Below are positions 1 through 6,142 of a DNA stretch of 15,225 nucleotides, piece by piece; the stretch's first letter is position 1; each line of letters opens with the position of its first letter. The stretch comes from Scatosoma sp045632625. Lineage in GTDB: Bacteria; Bacillota; Clostridia; Christensenellales; Borkfalkiaceae. The translations under genes were made by a program, and so were the position numbers. The DNA lies in contig JAZQWZ010000122.1 of assembly GCA_045632625.1 (NCBI GenBank), forward strand, positions 1-15,225, read 5' to 3'. A model generated the notes under the pieces. The model saw only the letters and a program-made list of their open reading frames with translations. It searched no databases and was not told the DNA's origin.

Positions 1-10
1 TGTAATTTGC

Positions 11-40
11 TTGACGAAAGGTTTGTCTTTGTGGTATTAT
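11..40 (+). promoter_or_regulatory. sigma-70/SigA-type promoter of the infC operon
   Basis: A -35 box TTGACG (11-16) and a -10 box TATTAT (35-40) are separated by 18 bp, each one mismatch from consensus. Transcription would begin near 46-48, giving an untranslated leader of about 150 nt before the infC start. The location directly ahead of a structured leader supports it. Confidence 0.8.
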
Positions 41-46
41 ATACAA

Positions 47-197
47 GCTAAGCAGAAGCGAACCTTCTCGCCGTGCGATATTGATCGGTACGGCTCGATA
101 CTTTTCCATAAGCCTGAAAAGGGTACATTATGGTGTTTCGATAGAGAAGGATTGCGCGTTAGCAGTCCTTTTTAATTTTTTCGTGAGGTATACTACC
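47..197 (+). promoter_or_regulatory. structured infC leader with attenuator, candidate L20-type leader
   Basis: The leader holds mutually exclusive helices. CCTTCTC (63-69) is perfectly complementary to GAGAAGG (144-150). The second strand shares 147-150 with the 5' arm of the terminator hairpin (147-155), so pairing 63-69/144-150 would act as an antiterminator. Other possible helices are GCCGT (70-74)/ACGGC (90-94), GTAC (88-91)/GTAC (123-126) and CTTTTC (101-106)/GAAAAG (116-121). In Bacillus-type bacteria infC-rpmI-rplT is repressed by L20 binding a leader and favouring termination. The position, operon and architecture fit that class. I cannot confirm the L20 binding motif itself, so the ligand is inferred. 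Confidence 0.65.
147..181 (+). terminator. intrinsic terminator (attenuator) in the infC leader
   Basis: The arms 147-155 (AAGGATTGC) and 162-170 (GCAGTCCTT) form a 9-bp stem with one wobble pair and a 6-nt loop. A U-rich run with two interrupting A follows (171-181). It lies upstream of the infC Shine-Dalgarno sequence, so it must be conditional for the operon to be expressed. Confidence 0.75.
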
Positions 198-707
198 ATT
201 AAAGATCAACATCAAATCAACGAATATATTCGCGACAGAGAAGTTAGAGTAATTTCCGCGGAAGGCGAACAGCTTGGCATTATGAGCGCGTCGGAAGCAT
301 TGCGCTTGGCTGAGGAAGAAAATCTTGACCTTGTTAAAATTTCCCCTAACGCCGTACCCCCCGTATGTAAAATTATGAACTACGGTAAGTTCAAATTTGA
401 ACAAGCGAAAAAGGAAAAGGAAAACCGCAAAAACCAAAAAGTGGTTGAGCTCAAAGAAATTTATTTGTCCATGACCATTGACGTGGGCGACCTTAACGTG
501 AAAGCGAAAAAGACGGTGGAAATGCTTGGCGATGGTAACAAGGTTAAGGTTTCCATTCGTATGCGCGGCAGACAGCAAGCGCATGCATCGATGGGTATTG
601 ACGTAATGAACCGTTTCTTTGCACTCCTTGATGGTAAAGCGGTTATGGATAAAGCACCCAAAACGGAAGGAAGAAACATTTTGATGATTCTTTCCCCTGC
701 GAAATAA
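198..707 (+). CDS. infC: translation initiation factor IF-3, probable AUU start
   Basis: IF-3 binds the 30S subunit, keeps it apart from 50S, and checks the start codon and initiator tRNA. The reading frame gives the family N-terminal signature NEYIRDREVRVI, then EGEQLGIMS, the lysine-rich linker, and the C-terminal domain with KVSIRMRGRQQAH and a GRNILMILSPAK-like end. No ATG sits at the expected N-terminus. An ATT at 198-200 is in frame and lies 8 nt after GAGGT (185-189), giving 169 residues, normal for IF-3. An AUU start is the well-known E. coli infC arrangement, where IF-3 discriminates against its own start. The frame stays open upstream to a TTG at 81 and a GTG at 183, but the TTG lies within the leader structures and the GTG has no Shine-Dalgarno ahead of it. 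First gene of infC-rpmI-rplT. Confidence 0.95.
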   Translation: MKDQHQINEYIRDREVRVISAEGEQLGIMSASEALRLAEEENLDLVKISPNAVPPVCKIMNYGKFKFEQAKKEKENRKNQKVVELKEIYLSMTIDVGDLNVKAKKTVEMLGDGNKVKVSIRMRGRQQAHASMGIDVMNRFFALLDGKAVMDKAPKTEGRNILMILSPAK

Positions 708-724
708 TCGCGGTTAAATAGTGG

Positions 725-744
725 ACAAGCTCATTTTGAGCTGT
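725..744 (+). other. hairpin in the infC-rpmI spacer
   Basis: AGCTCA (728-733) and TGAGCT (737-742) form a 6-bp stem with a 3-nt loop. AC (725-726) and GT (743-744) extend it past a bulged A. No U-run follows directly, so it is not a convincing terminator. It could be an RNA-processing or stability element, or a second regulatory site ahead of rpmI. The structure is visible; its role is not. Confidence 0.4.
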
Positions 745-779
745 TTATAAATTAGTAAATAAATTCGGAGGATAAAGAT

Positions 780-980
780 ATGCCTAAACAAAAAACTCAT
801 AGCAGTACCAAAAAGCGTTTTTGGCTCACCGGCTCTGGTAAAGTGAACAGAGCGCACAGCGGTAAGAACCACAAAGCTGAAACCAAGAACAGAAAGAGAA
901 AGAGAAACTTGCGTCAAGTTACGCTTGTTGACTCCACCAGAGAAAGCACCGTGAAGAGCATGATGCCTTACAAGAAATAA
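780..980 (+). CDS. rpmI: 50S ribosomal protein L35
   Basis: This 66-residue, very basic protein begins MPKQKTHSSTKKRFWLTGSG and contains the KVNRAHSGKNH stretch typical of bL35, ending at PYKK. The length is that of the family (about 64-66 residues). The start is fixed by GGAGG at 767-771, 8 nt upstream. It is co-transcribed with infC (72-nt spacer holding a hairpin) and with rplT (19-nt spacer). L35 is a late-assembling 50S protein. Confidence 0.97.
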   Translation: MPKQKTHSSTKKRFWLTGSGKVNRAHSGKNHKAETKNRKRKRNLRQVTLVDSTRESTVKSMMPYKK

Positions 981-999
981 GACAGGAGGATAGTGGAAT

Positions 1000-1350
1000 A
1001 TGCGTATTAAGAGAGCAGTTAACGCGGTTAAAAAGCGTAGAAAAATTTTGAAACTTGCCAAAGGTTACTATGGCAACAAGAGCAAATCTTACAGAATCGC
1101 TCGTGAAGCGGTTATGAAATCGTTGAACTATGCGTTCATCGGCAGAAGAAGAAGAAAGAGAGATTTCCGCCGTCTTTGGATTGCAAGAATCAATGCTGCA
1201 ACCAGACAAAACGGTTTGTCTTACAGCAAGTTTATGCACGGCCTTTCCGTTGCAGGTATCAACCTTAACAGAAAAGTACTTGCAGACTTGGCGGTAAACG
1301 ACGCTCCTGCATTCGCGCAACTCGTTGAAAAAGCGAAAGCAGCACTTTAA
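1000..1350 (+). CDS. rplT: 50S ribosomal protein L20
   Basis: This 116-residue protein starts MRIKRAVNAVKKRRKILKLA, then shows GYYGNKSKSYRIA, GRRRRKRDFRRLWIARINAA and YSKFMHGL, all hallmarks of bL20. The length is normal. AGGAGGA (984-990) gives the start, with the ATG 9 nt downstream. L20 is an early 23S rRNA assembly protein. In the Bacillus-type operon it is also the autogenous repressor, acting on the infC leader, so it is the expected ligand of the leader at 47-197. A strong terminator follows eight bases after the stop codon. Confidence 0.97.
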   Translation: MRIKRAVNAVKKRRKILKLAKGYYGNKSKSYRIAREAVMKSLNYAFIGRRRRKRDFRRLWIARINAATRQNGLSYSKFMHGLSVAGINLNRKVLADLAVNDAPAFAQLVEKAKAAL

Positions 1351-1358
1351 CTTTGAGA

Positions 1359-1397
1359 AAAAAGCCTTTTAATCAAAAGGCTTTTTCGTTATTTTTT
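1359..1397 (+). terminator. intrinsic terminator after rplT
   Basis: The arms 1359-1370 (AAAAAGCCTTTT) and 1375-1386 (AAAAGGCTTTTT) form a perfect 12-bp stem with a 4-nt loop, followed by CGTTATTTTTT. The T-run ends just before the Shine-Dalgarno of the downstream methyltransferase. That gene would be expressed by readthrough or from a promoter I cannot see. Confidence 0.85.
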
Positions 1398-1403
1398 AGG
1401 AAA

Positions 1404-2162
1404 ATGATTTTAACGTCAAAAAACAATCCGCTTATTAAAGAAACGGCATCCTTGAAAGAGAAAAAGGGCAGAAAAGAACACGCTCTTTTTCTTGTCGAAG
1501 GCGTGAAAATGGCGCGCGAGTGCTTAACCAGCCGTTTTGAAGTCGAGCGAATATTTCTTTGCGATACCTATGCAGGCGATAAAACGTTTCTTGCTGGACA
1601 CGAAGATAAAATCGTTACGGTCAGCGACGATGTTATGCGCTTTTTATCGGATGAAAAAACGCCCCAAGGCGTGCTTTGCCGTGTAAAAATTCCGCAAACG
1701 CCCCTGCAAGAGCCTAAGGATAGCTGTATCTTTTTGGACGGTGTTTCCGATCCTGGGAACGTCGGTGCAATTATCCGTACGGCAAACGCGGCGGGCTATC
1801 AAGAAATTTATTTAACAAAGGAATGTGCGGACGCGTATGCGCCTAAGTGTGTGCGCGCAAGTATGAGCGGTCTATTTTTTACGAAACTGTACGTGGCTAC
1901 ACGCGAAGAAATTTTGTCTATATTAGGGCAAACGCCTATTGTCGTTGCAGACATGCATGGGGAAAACGTATTTTCTTTTACGCCCCCTGCGACGTTTGCG
2001 CTGGCTATCGGCAACGAGGCGAACGGCATTTCTAAGGCTACCTTCGACGCGGCTTCATCGGTAGTGAAAATCCCTATGGAAAGTACGCAGGAAAGCTTAA
2101 ACGCTGCGGTTTCAGCAGGGATACTTATGTATGCATTAAAAAAGGACGTTTTCCAACAATAA
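1404..2162 (+). CDS. SpoU/TrmH-family 2'-O-ribose RNA methyltransferase (TsnR/YsgA-like)
   Basis: The predicted enzyme transfers methyl from SAM to a ribose 2'-OH, most likely in 23S rRNA. With the ATG at 1404 (weak AGGA at 1398-1401) it has 252 residues. An upstream TTG in the same frame at 1353 would run through the terminator stem and is unlikely. The N-terminal part holds FLVEGVKMARE, as in the small substrate-binding domain of this family. The SPOUT domain shows motif 1 (FLDGVSDPGNVGAIIRTA, about residues 111-126, with the conserved N and R), motif 2 (ALAIGNEANGIS, about 199-210) and motif 3 (VKIPMESTQESLNAAVSAGI, about 221-240). A TsnR/YsgA-type methyltransferase near infC-rpmI-rplT or pheST is common in Bacillota. 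The exact target nucleotide cannot be read from the sequence. Confidence 0.88.
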   Translation: MILTSKNNPLIKETASLKEKKGRKEHALFLVEGVKMARECLTSRFEVERIFLCDTYAGDKTFLAGHEDKIVTVSDDVMRFLSDEKTPQGVLCRVKIPQTPLQEPKDSCIFLDGVSDPGNVGAIIRTANAAGYQEIYLTKECADAYAPKCVRASMSGLFFTKLYVATREEILSILGQTPIVVADMHGENVFSFTPPATFALAIGNEANGISKATFDAASSVVKIPMESTQESLNAAVSAGILMYALKKDVFQQ

Positions 2163-2188
2163 TTTATACGAAATAAGGAGTTTTCATT

Positions 2189-2974
2189 ATGTCAGGACAT
2201 AGCAAATGGCACAATATTCAAGCAAAAAAAGGGAAAGCAGACGCAGCAAAAGGCAGAATTTTTACCAAACTCGGCAGAGAAATCGCAGTTGCTGCAAAGA
2301 GCAACCCTAACCCCGATACCAACAGCAAGCTTGCCGATATCATTGCAAAGGCAAAAGCGGCAAATATGCCTAACGATAACATTCAACGCAGTATTAAAAA
2401 AGCTTCGGGCGAAATGAGCGGTGCGGATTATAAGGAACTCACCTACGAAGGTTATGGTGTAGCAGGTTCGGCGGTTATCATCACGACGCTTACCGATAAC
2501 ATCAATAGAACTGCGGGCGACGTACGTGCAATTTTGTCGAAGAACGGCGGTCAGCTCGGTCAAACCGGGTGCGTATCCTATAATTTTGACAATAAGGGTT
2601 ATATCGTTGTAGAAAGAACGGTAGAGCTTGACGAAGATACGATGACGGAATATGCGTTGGAAGCAGGGGCTGACGACGTAGTGGCAAGCGATGATGTATA
2701 CGAAATTTTCACTACGCCCGAAACGTTCTCCGAAGTGCGTAAGTATTTGGAAGATAAAAACGCGGAATTGATGGCGGCAGCTCCCAAAAAGAGAAACGAG
2801 GAAGAAGAACCGAAAATCCGTTTCGTGCAAGCGGAAATTGCGATGATTCCCCAAAACAAAATCACGTTGCCGGCAGATAAAGTGGCTACGTTTGAAAAAA
2901 TGCTTGATGCGTTGGAAGAACTCGACGACGTGCAAGACGTATATCACAACGTAGAGCTTCCCGACGAAGAATAA
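2189..2974 (+). CDS. yebC: YebC/PmpR family (TACO1-like) protein
   Basis: The start MSGHSKWHNIQAKKGKADAA is the family hallmark, followed by GRIFTKLGREI, NMPNDNIQRSIKKASGE, YEGYGVAGSAVIITTLTDN, and NGGQLGQTGCVSYNFD. The whole protein (261 residues) matches the three-domain YebC fold, slightly longer than the usual 240-250 because of an acidic lysine-containing segment around KKRNEEEEPK. AAGGAG (2175-2180) lies 8 nt before the ATG. Members were long annotated as transcription regulators. Mitochondrial TACO1 is a translational activator, and recent bacterial work links YebC-type proteins to relief of ribosome stalling on proline-rich sequences. The neighbourhood of translation genes fits the second role. 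Which YebC subgroup this is I cannot say. Confidence 0.93.
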   Translation: MSGHSKWHNIQAKKGKADAAKGRIFTKLGREIAVAAKSNPNPDTNSKLADIIAKAKAANMPNDNIQRSIKKASGEMSGADYKELTYEGYGVAGSAVIITTLTDNINRTAGDVRAILSKNGGQLGQTGCVSYNFDNKGYIVVERTVELDEDTMTEYALEAGADDVVASDDVYEIFTTPETFSEVRKYLEDKNAELMAAAPKKRNEEEEPKIRFVQAEIAMIPQNKITLPADKVATFEKMLDALEELDDVQDVYHNVELPDEE

Positions 2975-2998
2975 TCTGAAAAAAAATTGCGCAAACTA

Positions 2999-3027
2999 TT
3001 GACAATCACGGAAAAATGTGGTAAAAT
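2999..3027 (+). promoter_or_regulatory. consensus SigA-type promoter ahead of the Mn2+ riboswitch
   Basis: The -35 box is a perfect TTGACA (2999-3004). The -10 box is TAAAAT (3022-3027), with an ideal 17-bp spacer. Transcription would start near 3034, a few bases before the riboswitch P1 helix. Confidence 0.88.
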
Positions 3028-3033
3028 ATAACT

Positions 3034-3148
3034 AATCCCGTGGGGGAGTAGCAAGCGCATATTGCGCGACAAGTCAACAACACAACCATTTTTTTGGTAT
3101 GGCTTGTCTTAATTTGCAAGACCCACGTATAGCAAAGGGCTATGCGTG
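3034..3148 (+). promoter_or_regulatory. yybP-ykoY (manganese) riboswitch aptamer
   Basis: The conserved core GGGGAGTAG is at 3043-3051 and the 3' core CAAGACC at 3117-3123. P1 is CGTGGG (3039-3044) with CCCACG (3122-3127). P2 is GCAA (3051-3054) with TTGC (3114-3117). A hairpin GCGCA/TGCGC lies at 3055-3067. A further helix, GACAAG (3068-3073) with CTTGTC (3103-3108), carries an inner ACCA/TGGT hairpin (3085-3098). This is the two-legged layout of the yybP-ykoY class, which senses Mn2+ and commonly controls P-type ATPases and other Mn2+ exporters. The following gene is such an ATPase. Confidence 0.9.
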
Positions 3149-3197
3149 TGTATAATTGAAACGTAACGCCCGATAAATTACAATCGGGCGTTTATTT
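3124..3197 (+). terminator. riboswitch expression platform with intrinsic terminator
   Basis: The terminator stem is AACGCCCGAT (3165-3174) with ATCGGGCGTT (3183-3192), a perfect 10 bp, followed by TATTTAT. Hairpin CACGTATAGC (3124-3133)/GCTATGCGTG (3139-3148) overlaps the P1 3' strand. Segment 3137-3147 can instead pair with 3161-3171 (GGGC/GCCC plus a 5-bp helix across a 2x2 internal loop), which would break the terminator. Reading: with Mn2+, P1 forms, the 3124-3148 hairpin is lost, the antiterminator forms and transcription proceeds. Without Mn2+, the hairpin and terminator form. This is an ON switch, as known for the class. The pairings are visible; the logic is inferred. Confidence 0.82.
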
Positions 3198-3215
3198 ATG
3201 ATATATGGAGGCATT

Positions 3216-5852
3216 ATGAAAGAATATTGTCAGGAAAAAGAGGAAGTTTTAGGCAAGCTTAATTCTTCGCAAACGCAAGGTTTAACGACGGCGGAAGCGG
3301 AAAGACGTTTGCAGGAAAACGGTAAAAACAAGCTTGCCGAAGGTAAGAAAAAATCGCTTGTACGCAGATTTTTAGAACAACTTGCCGATCCGATGATTAT
3401 CATTTTAATCGTGGCGGCGGCTATCAGCGGCGTGCTTGCGGTAATCGAAAAGGAATTCCCCACCGACGTTATTATTATTCTTGCGGTAGTTTTGATTAAC
3501 GCGGTGCTTGGCGTGTTCCAAGAAAGCAAGGCAGAAAAAGCCATTGAAGCTTTGCAAAAGATGTCGGCGGCAACGTCAAAGGTTATTCGCGACGGCAAGC
3601 TTATTGCCGTGCATAGCGAAGATTTGGTCGTTGGCGATATCGTATTGTTGGAAGCGGGCGACGCTGTGCCTGCCGATGGTAGAATTTTAGAAAGCGCAAG
3701 CTTAAAAATTGAAGAGGCGGCGCTTACAGGGGAATCTGTTCCCGTTGATAAAATTTCCGACGCGTTGAGTGAGGAAAAGGAAGTTCCGCTTGGCGATAGA
3801 AAGAATATGGTCTATATGGGCAGCGTAGTGGTATACGGCCGCGGTGTGGTTGTCGTTACGCAAACGGGTATGGGCACGGAAATGGGTAAAATTGCAGGCG
3901 CGCTTGCGGATGCACAAGAAGGCAAAACGCCTTTGCAACGTAAGCTTGCACAGCTTTCCAAAACGCTTACCTGGTTGGTGCTTGGTATTTCCGTAATCGT
4001 ATTCGGCGTGCAGTTGCTTCGTTCTATCGGTGCTATCAATTTTGAATTAGTGCTCGATTCGTTTATGATTGCCGTTTCGCTTGCCGTTGCGGCGATTCCC
4101 GAAGGCTTGGCCGCGGTGGTTACCGTAGTGCTTTCCATCGGCGTTACAAATATGTCTAAGCGCAATGCAATTATCCGTAAATTGACAGCAGTAGAAACGC
4201 TGGGTTGCGCACAAATTATTTGTTCGGATAAAACGGGTACGCTCACGCAAAACAAAATGACGGTTGTCGATTTCTTCGGTGAAGATGAAACGCATGTCGC
4301 GGTGGGTATGTCGCTTTGCTCAGATGCAGAGCTTGCAACGGACGGCGAGGTAACAGGCGAACCTACGGAAGCGGCGCTTGTTGCTTGGGCAAACAAGTTG
4401 AAACAACCCAAATATCAATTAAAAGAAACGTATCCGCGCGTAGGGGAAATTCCTTTTGATTCCGGTCGTAAAATGATGACGACGGTGCATCAAACGGAAA
4501 ATGGTTTGGTGCAATATACCAAGGGTGCGCCCGACGTGGTTGTCGATAGATGTACGCATTATTTGCAAAACGGTAAAGCCGTTCCTATGACGGAAGAATA
4601 CCGCGCACAAATTTTGGCGGCAAATAAAGCGATGGCGGATAAAGCGCTCCGCGTGCTTGCTTGCTCGGAAAAGCTTTTAGATAAATTACCCGAAACGTTA
4701 GATACGGATACGGCAGAAACAGACCTTTGCTTTGTAGGGCTTTGCGGGATGATAGACCCTGTGCGCCCCGAAGTAAAAGACGCGATTGCACGTTGTAGAG
4801 AAGCAGGTATTCGCCCGATTATGATTACAGGCGACCACATTGATACGGCAGTGGCAATCGCTAAAGAGCTTGGTATTATTGACGAGGGTATTCGCGCTAT
4901 TTCTGGTGCGGAACTTAATCAAATGTCCGACGAGGAATTTGAAAAGCAGTTCCAAAACATCGGCGTGTATGCACGCGTACAGCCTGAACATAAGACGCGT
5001 ATTGTAACCGCTTGGAAAAAGGCAGGTTTTGTCACGGCAATGACGGGGGACGGTGTCAACGATGCCCCCTCCATTAAAACGGCGGATATCGGCGTAGGAA
5101 TGGGTATTACGGGTACGGACGTAACGAAAAACGTTGCGGACATGGTACTTGCTGATGACAATTTTGCGACCATTGTAGGGGCAGTGGAAGAAGGTAGACG
5201 TATCTACGATAATATTCGTAAATCCATTCAATTCCTGCTTGCCTCTAATATGAGCGAAGTTATCTCTATTTTCTTGGCAACTTTGCTTGGTTTTACTATT
5301 TTGAAACCCGTGCATTTGCTTTGGATTAACCTTGTAACCGACTGTTTCCCTGCGCTTGCGCTTGGTATGGAACGCGCGGAAGCGGACGTAATGAAGCGTA
5401 AACCGCGTGATTCAAAGGCAGGCGTATTTGCCGAGGGCATGGGCGTCGATATCGTATATCAGGGCTTGCTCGTATCCTTGTTGACGTTGTTCTCGTATTT
5501 CCTTGGCCATTATTTGGAGACGGGGACGTGGTCGATTGAAAACAGTACGCACGGTATGACGATGGCGTTCTTGACAATGTCGATGGCTGAAATTTTCCAC
5601 AGCTTGAATATGCGTTCGCAACGCGGCAGCTTGTTTACGATGAAAACGTTTAACAAAACGCTTATATTTGCAGCGCTTGGCTCGCTTTTGGCAACGACGC
5701 TCGTATGTGAAATTCCTTTCCTTGCCTCTGCATTTGGTTTTGAAGCGGTAAGCTTTATGGAATATGCGTATGCGGCACTTTTGGGTGTTCTCGTTATCCC
5801 TATTGTGGAAATTGTTAAGTTTATTCAAAGAAAAATGAGTAAAAATAAGTAA
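3216..5852 (+). CDS. P2A-type cation-transporting ATPase (Ca2+/Mn2+ exporter, PacL/PMR1-like)
   Basis: The predicted membrane pump has 878 residues. The ATG at 3216 follows GGAGG (3207-3211); an in-frame ATG at 3198 lacks a ribosome site and overlaps the terminator tail. Visible motifs: TGES (171-174, actuator), PEGL in M4 (295-298), DKTGT with phosphorylated D338, KGAP in the nucleotide domain, and TGDGVNDAP (610-618). Helices M1-M2 lie near 50-100, M3-M4 near 250-310 and M5-M10 from about 665 to the C-terminus. The SERCA cation ligands appear conserved: E296 (M4), N678 and E681 (M5), N705, T708 and D709 (M6), E792 (M8). By fold alone it would be called a Ca2+-ATPase. The Mn2+ riboswitch argues for Mn2+ efflux, as in the riboswitch-controlled streptococcal Mn2+/Ca2+ ATPases. 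It is monocistronic, with its own promoter and terminator. Confidence 0.93.
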   Translation: MKEYCQEKEEVLGKLNSSQTQGLTTAEAERRLQENGKNKLAEGKKKSLVRRFLEQLADPMIIILIVAAAISGVLAVIEKEFPTDVIIILAVVLINAVLGVFQESKAEKAIEALQKMSAATSKVIRDGKLIAVHSEDLVVGDIVLLEAGDAVPADGRILESASLKIEEAALTGESVPVDKISDALSEEKEVPLGDRKNMVYMGSVVVYGRGVVVVTQTGMGTEMGKIAGALADAQEGKTPLQRKLAQLSKTLTWLVLGISVIVFGVQLLRSIGAINFELVLDSFMIAVSLAVAAIPEGLAAVVTVVLSIGVTNMSKRNAIIRKLTAVETLGCAQIICSDKTGTLTQNKMTVVDFFGEDETHVAVGMSLCSDAELATDGEVTGEPTEAALVAWANKLKQPKYQLKETYPRVGEIPFDSGRKMMTTVHQTENGLVQYTKGAPDVVVDRCTHYLQNGKAVPMTEEYRAQILAANKAMADKALRVLACSEKLLDKLPETLDTDTAETDLCFVGLCGMIDPVRPEVKDAIARCREAGIRPIMITGDHIDTAVAIAKELGIIDEGIRAISGAELNQMSDEEFEKQFQNIGVYARVQPEHKTRIVTAWKKAGFVTAMTGDGVNDAPSIKTADIGVGMGITGTDVTKNVADMVLADDNFATIVGAVEEGRRIYDNIRKSIQFLLASNMSEVISIFLATLLGFTILKPVHLLWINLVTDCFPALALGMERAEADVMKRKPRDSKAGVFAEGMGVDIVYQGLLVSLLTLFSYFLGHYLETGTWSIENSTHGMTMAFLTMSMAEIFHSLNMRSQRGSLFTMKTFNKTLIFAALGSLLATTLVCEIPFLASAFGFEAVSFMEYAYAALLGVLVIPIVEIVKFIQRKMSKNK

Positions 5853-5871
5853 AAAGTCAATAAATAAACAT

Positions 5872-5915
5872 AAAAGGGACGGTTTTCATTAAGAAACACG
5901 TCCTTTTTGCTTGAA
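5872..5915 (+). terminator. intrinsic terminator after the ATPase gene
   Basis: The arms 5872-5881 (AAAAGGGACG) and 5899-5908 (CGTCCTTTTT) pair over 10 bp with one G-U wobble. The T-run is part of the 3' arm. A small inner stem TTTC/GAAA (5884-5887/5893-5896) shortens the loop. Confidence 0.8.
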
Positions 5916-6027
5916 TAGAAGAGTGAAAAGATGTCTTGTTATTTTCATTCGGGGGTACCGTGTCCGCGTTGAAATTAAAAAAAGTTGAAAAAATGGCAAA
6001 ATTTATTGATATTTTTCTTTAAAACCC

Positions 6028-6056
6028 TTGACCGAAAGCATTTCATGTGATATAAT
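6028..6056 (+). promoter_or_regulatory. near-consensus SigA-type promoter of the 714-residue protein gene
   Basis: TTGACC (6028-6033) and a perfect TATAAT (6051-6056) with a 17-bp spacer predict a strong promoter starting near 6063. The gap 5909-6142 otherwise holds an AT-rich tract ahead of the promoter (about 5975-6020), where I see no gene. It also holds an 80-nt 5' leader with two simple hairpins, ACAATA/TATTGT (6065-6082) and CGTATTT/AAATACG (6104-6120), the second just ahead of the ribosome site GAGGTG (6133-6138). Confidence 0.85.
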
Positions 6057-6142
6057 ATTTAAAGACAATAGTAAATTATTGTATATTACTGTTTTTTCAA
6101 CTACGTATTTTTCAAATACGCAAATAACAACCGAGGTGTAAT

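Noticed and set aside
81..197. N-terminal extension of IF-3 from the TTG at 81
   Set aside because: The extension overlaps the leader hairpins and terminator, has no ribosome site, and is absent from IF-3 proteins. ATT 198 is better supported.
1353..1403. Upstream TTG start of the rRNA methyltransferase
   Set aside because: It would translate through the rplT terminator stem and T-run and has no Shine-Dalgarno sequence. ATG 1404 gives the normal family N-terminus.
5931..5972. 13-codon frame with ATG between the ATPase gene and the next promoter
   Set aside because: It has no convincing ribosome site or promoter, and its length is expected by chance.
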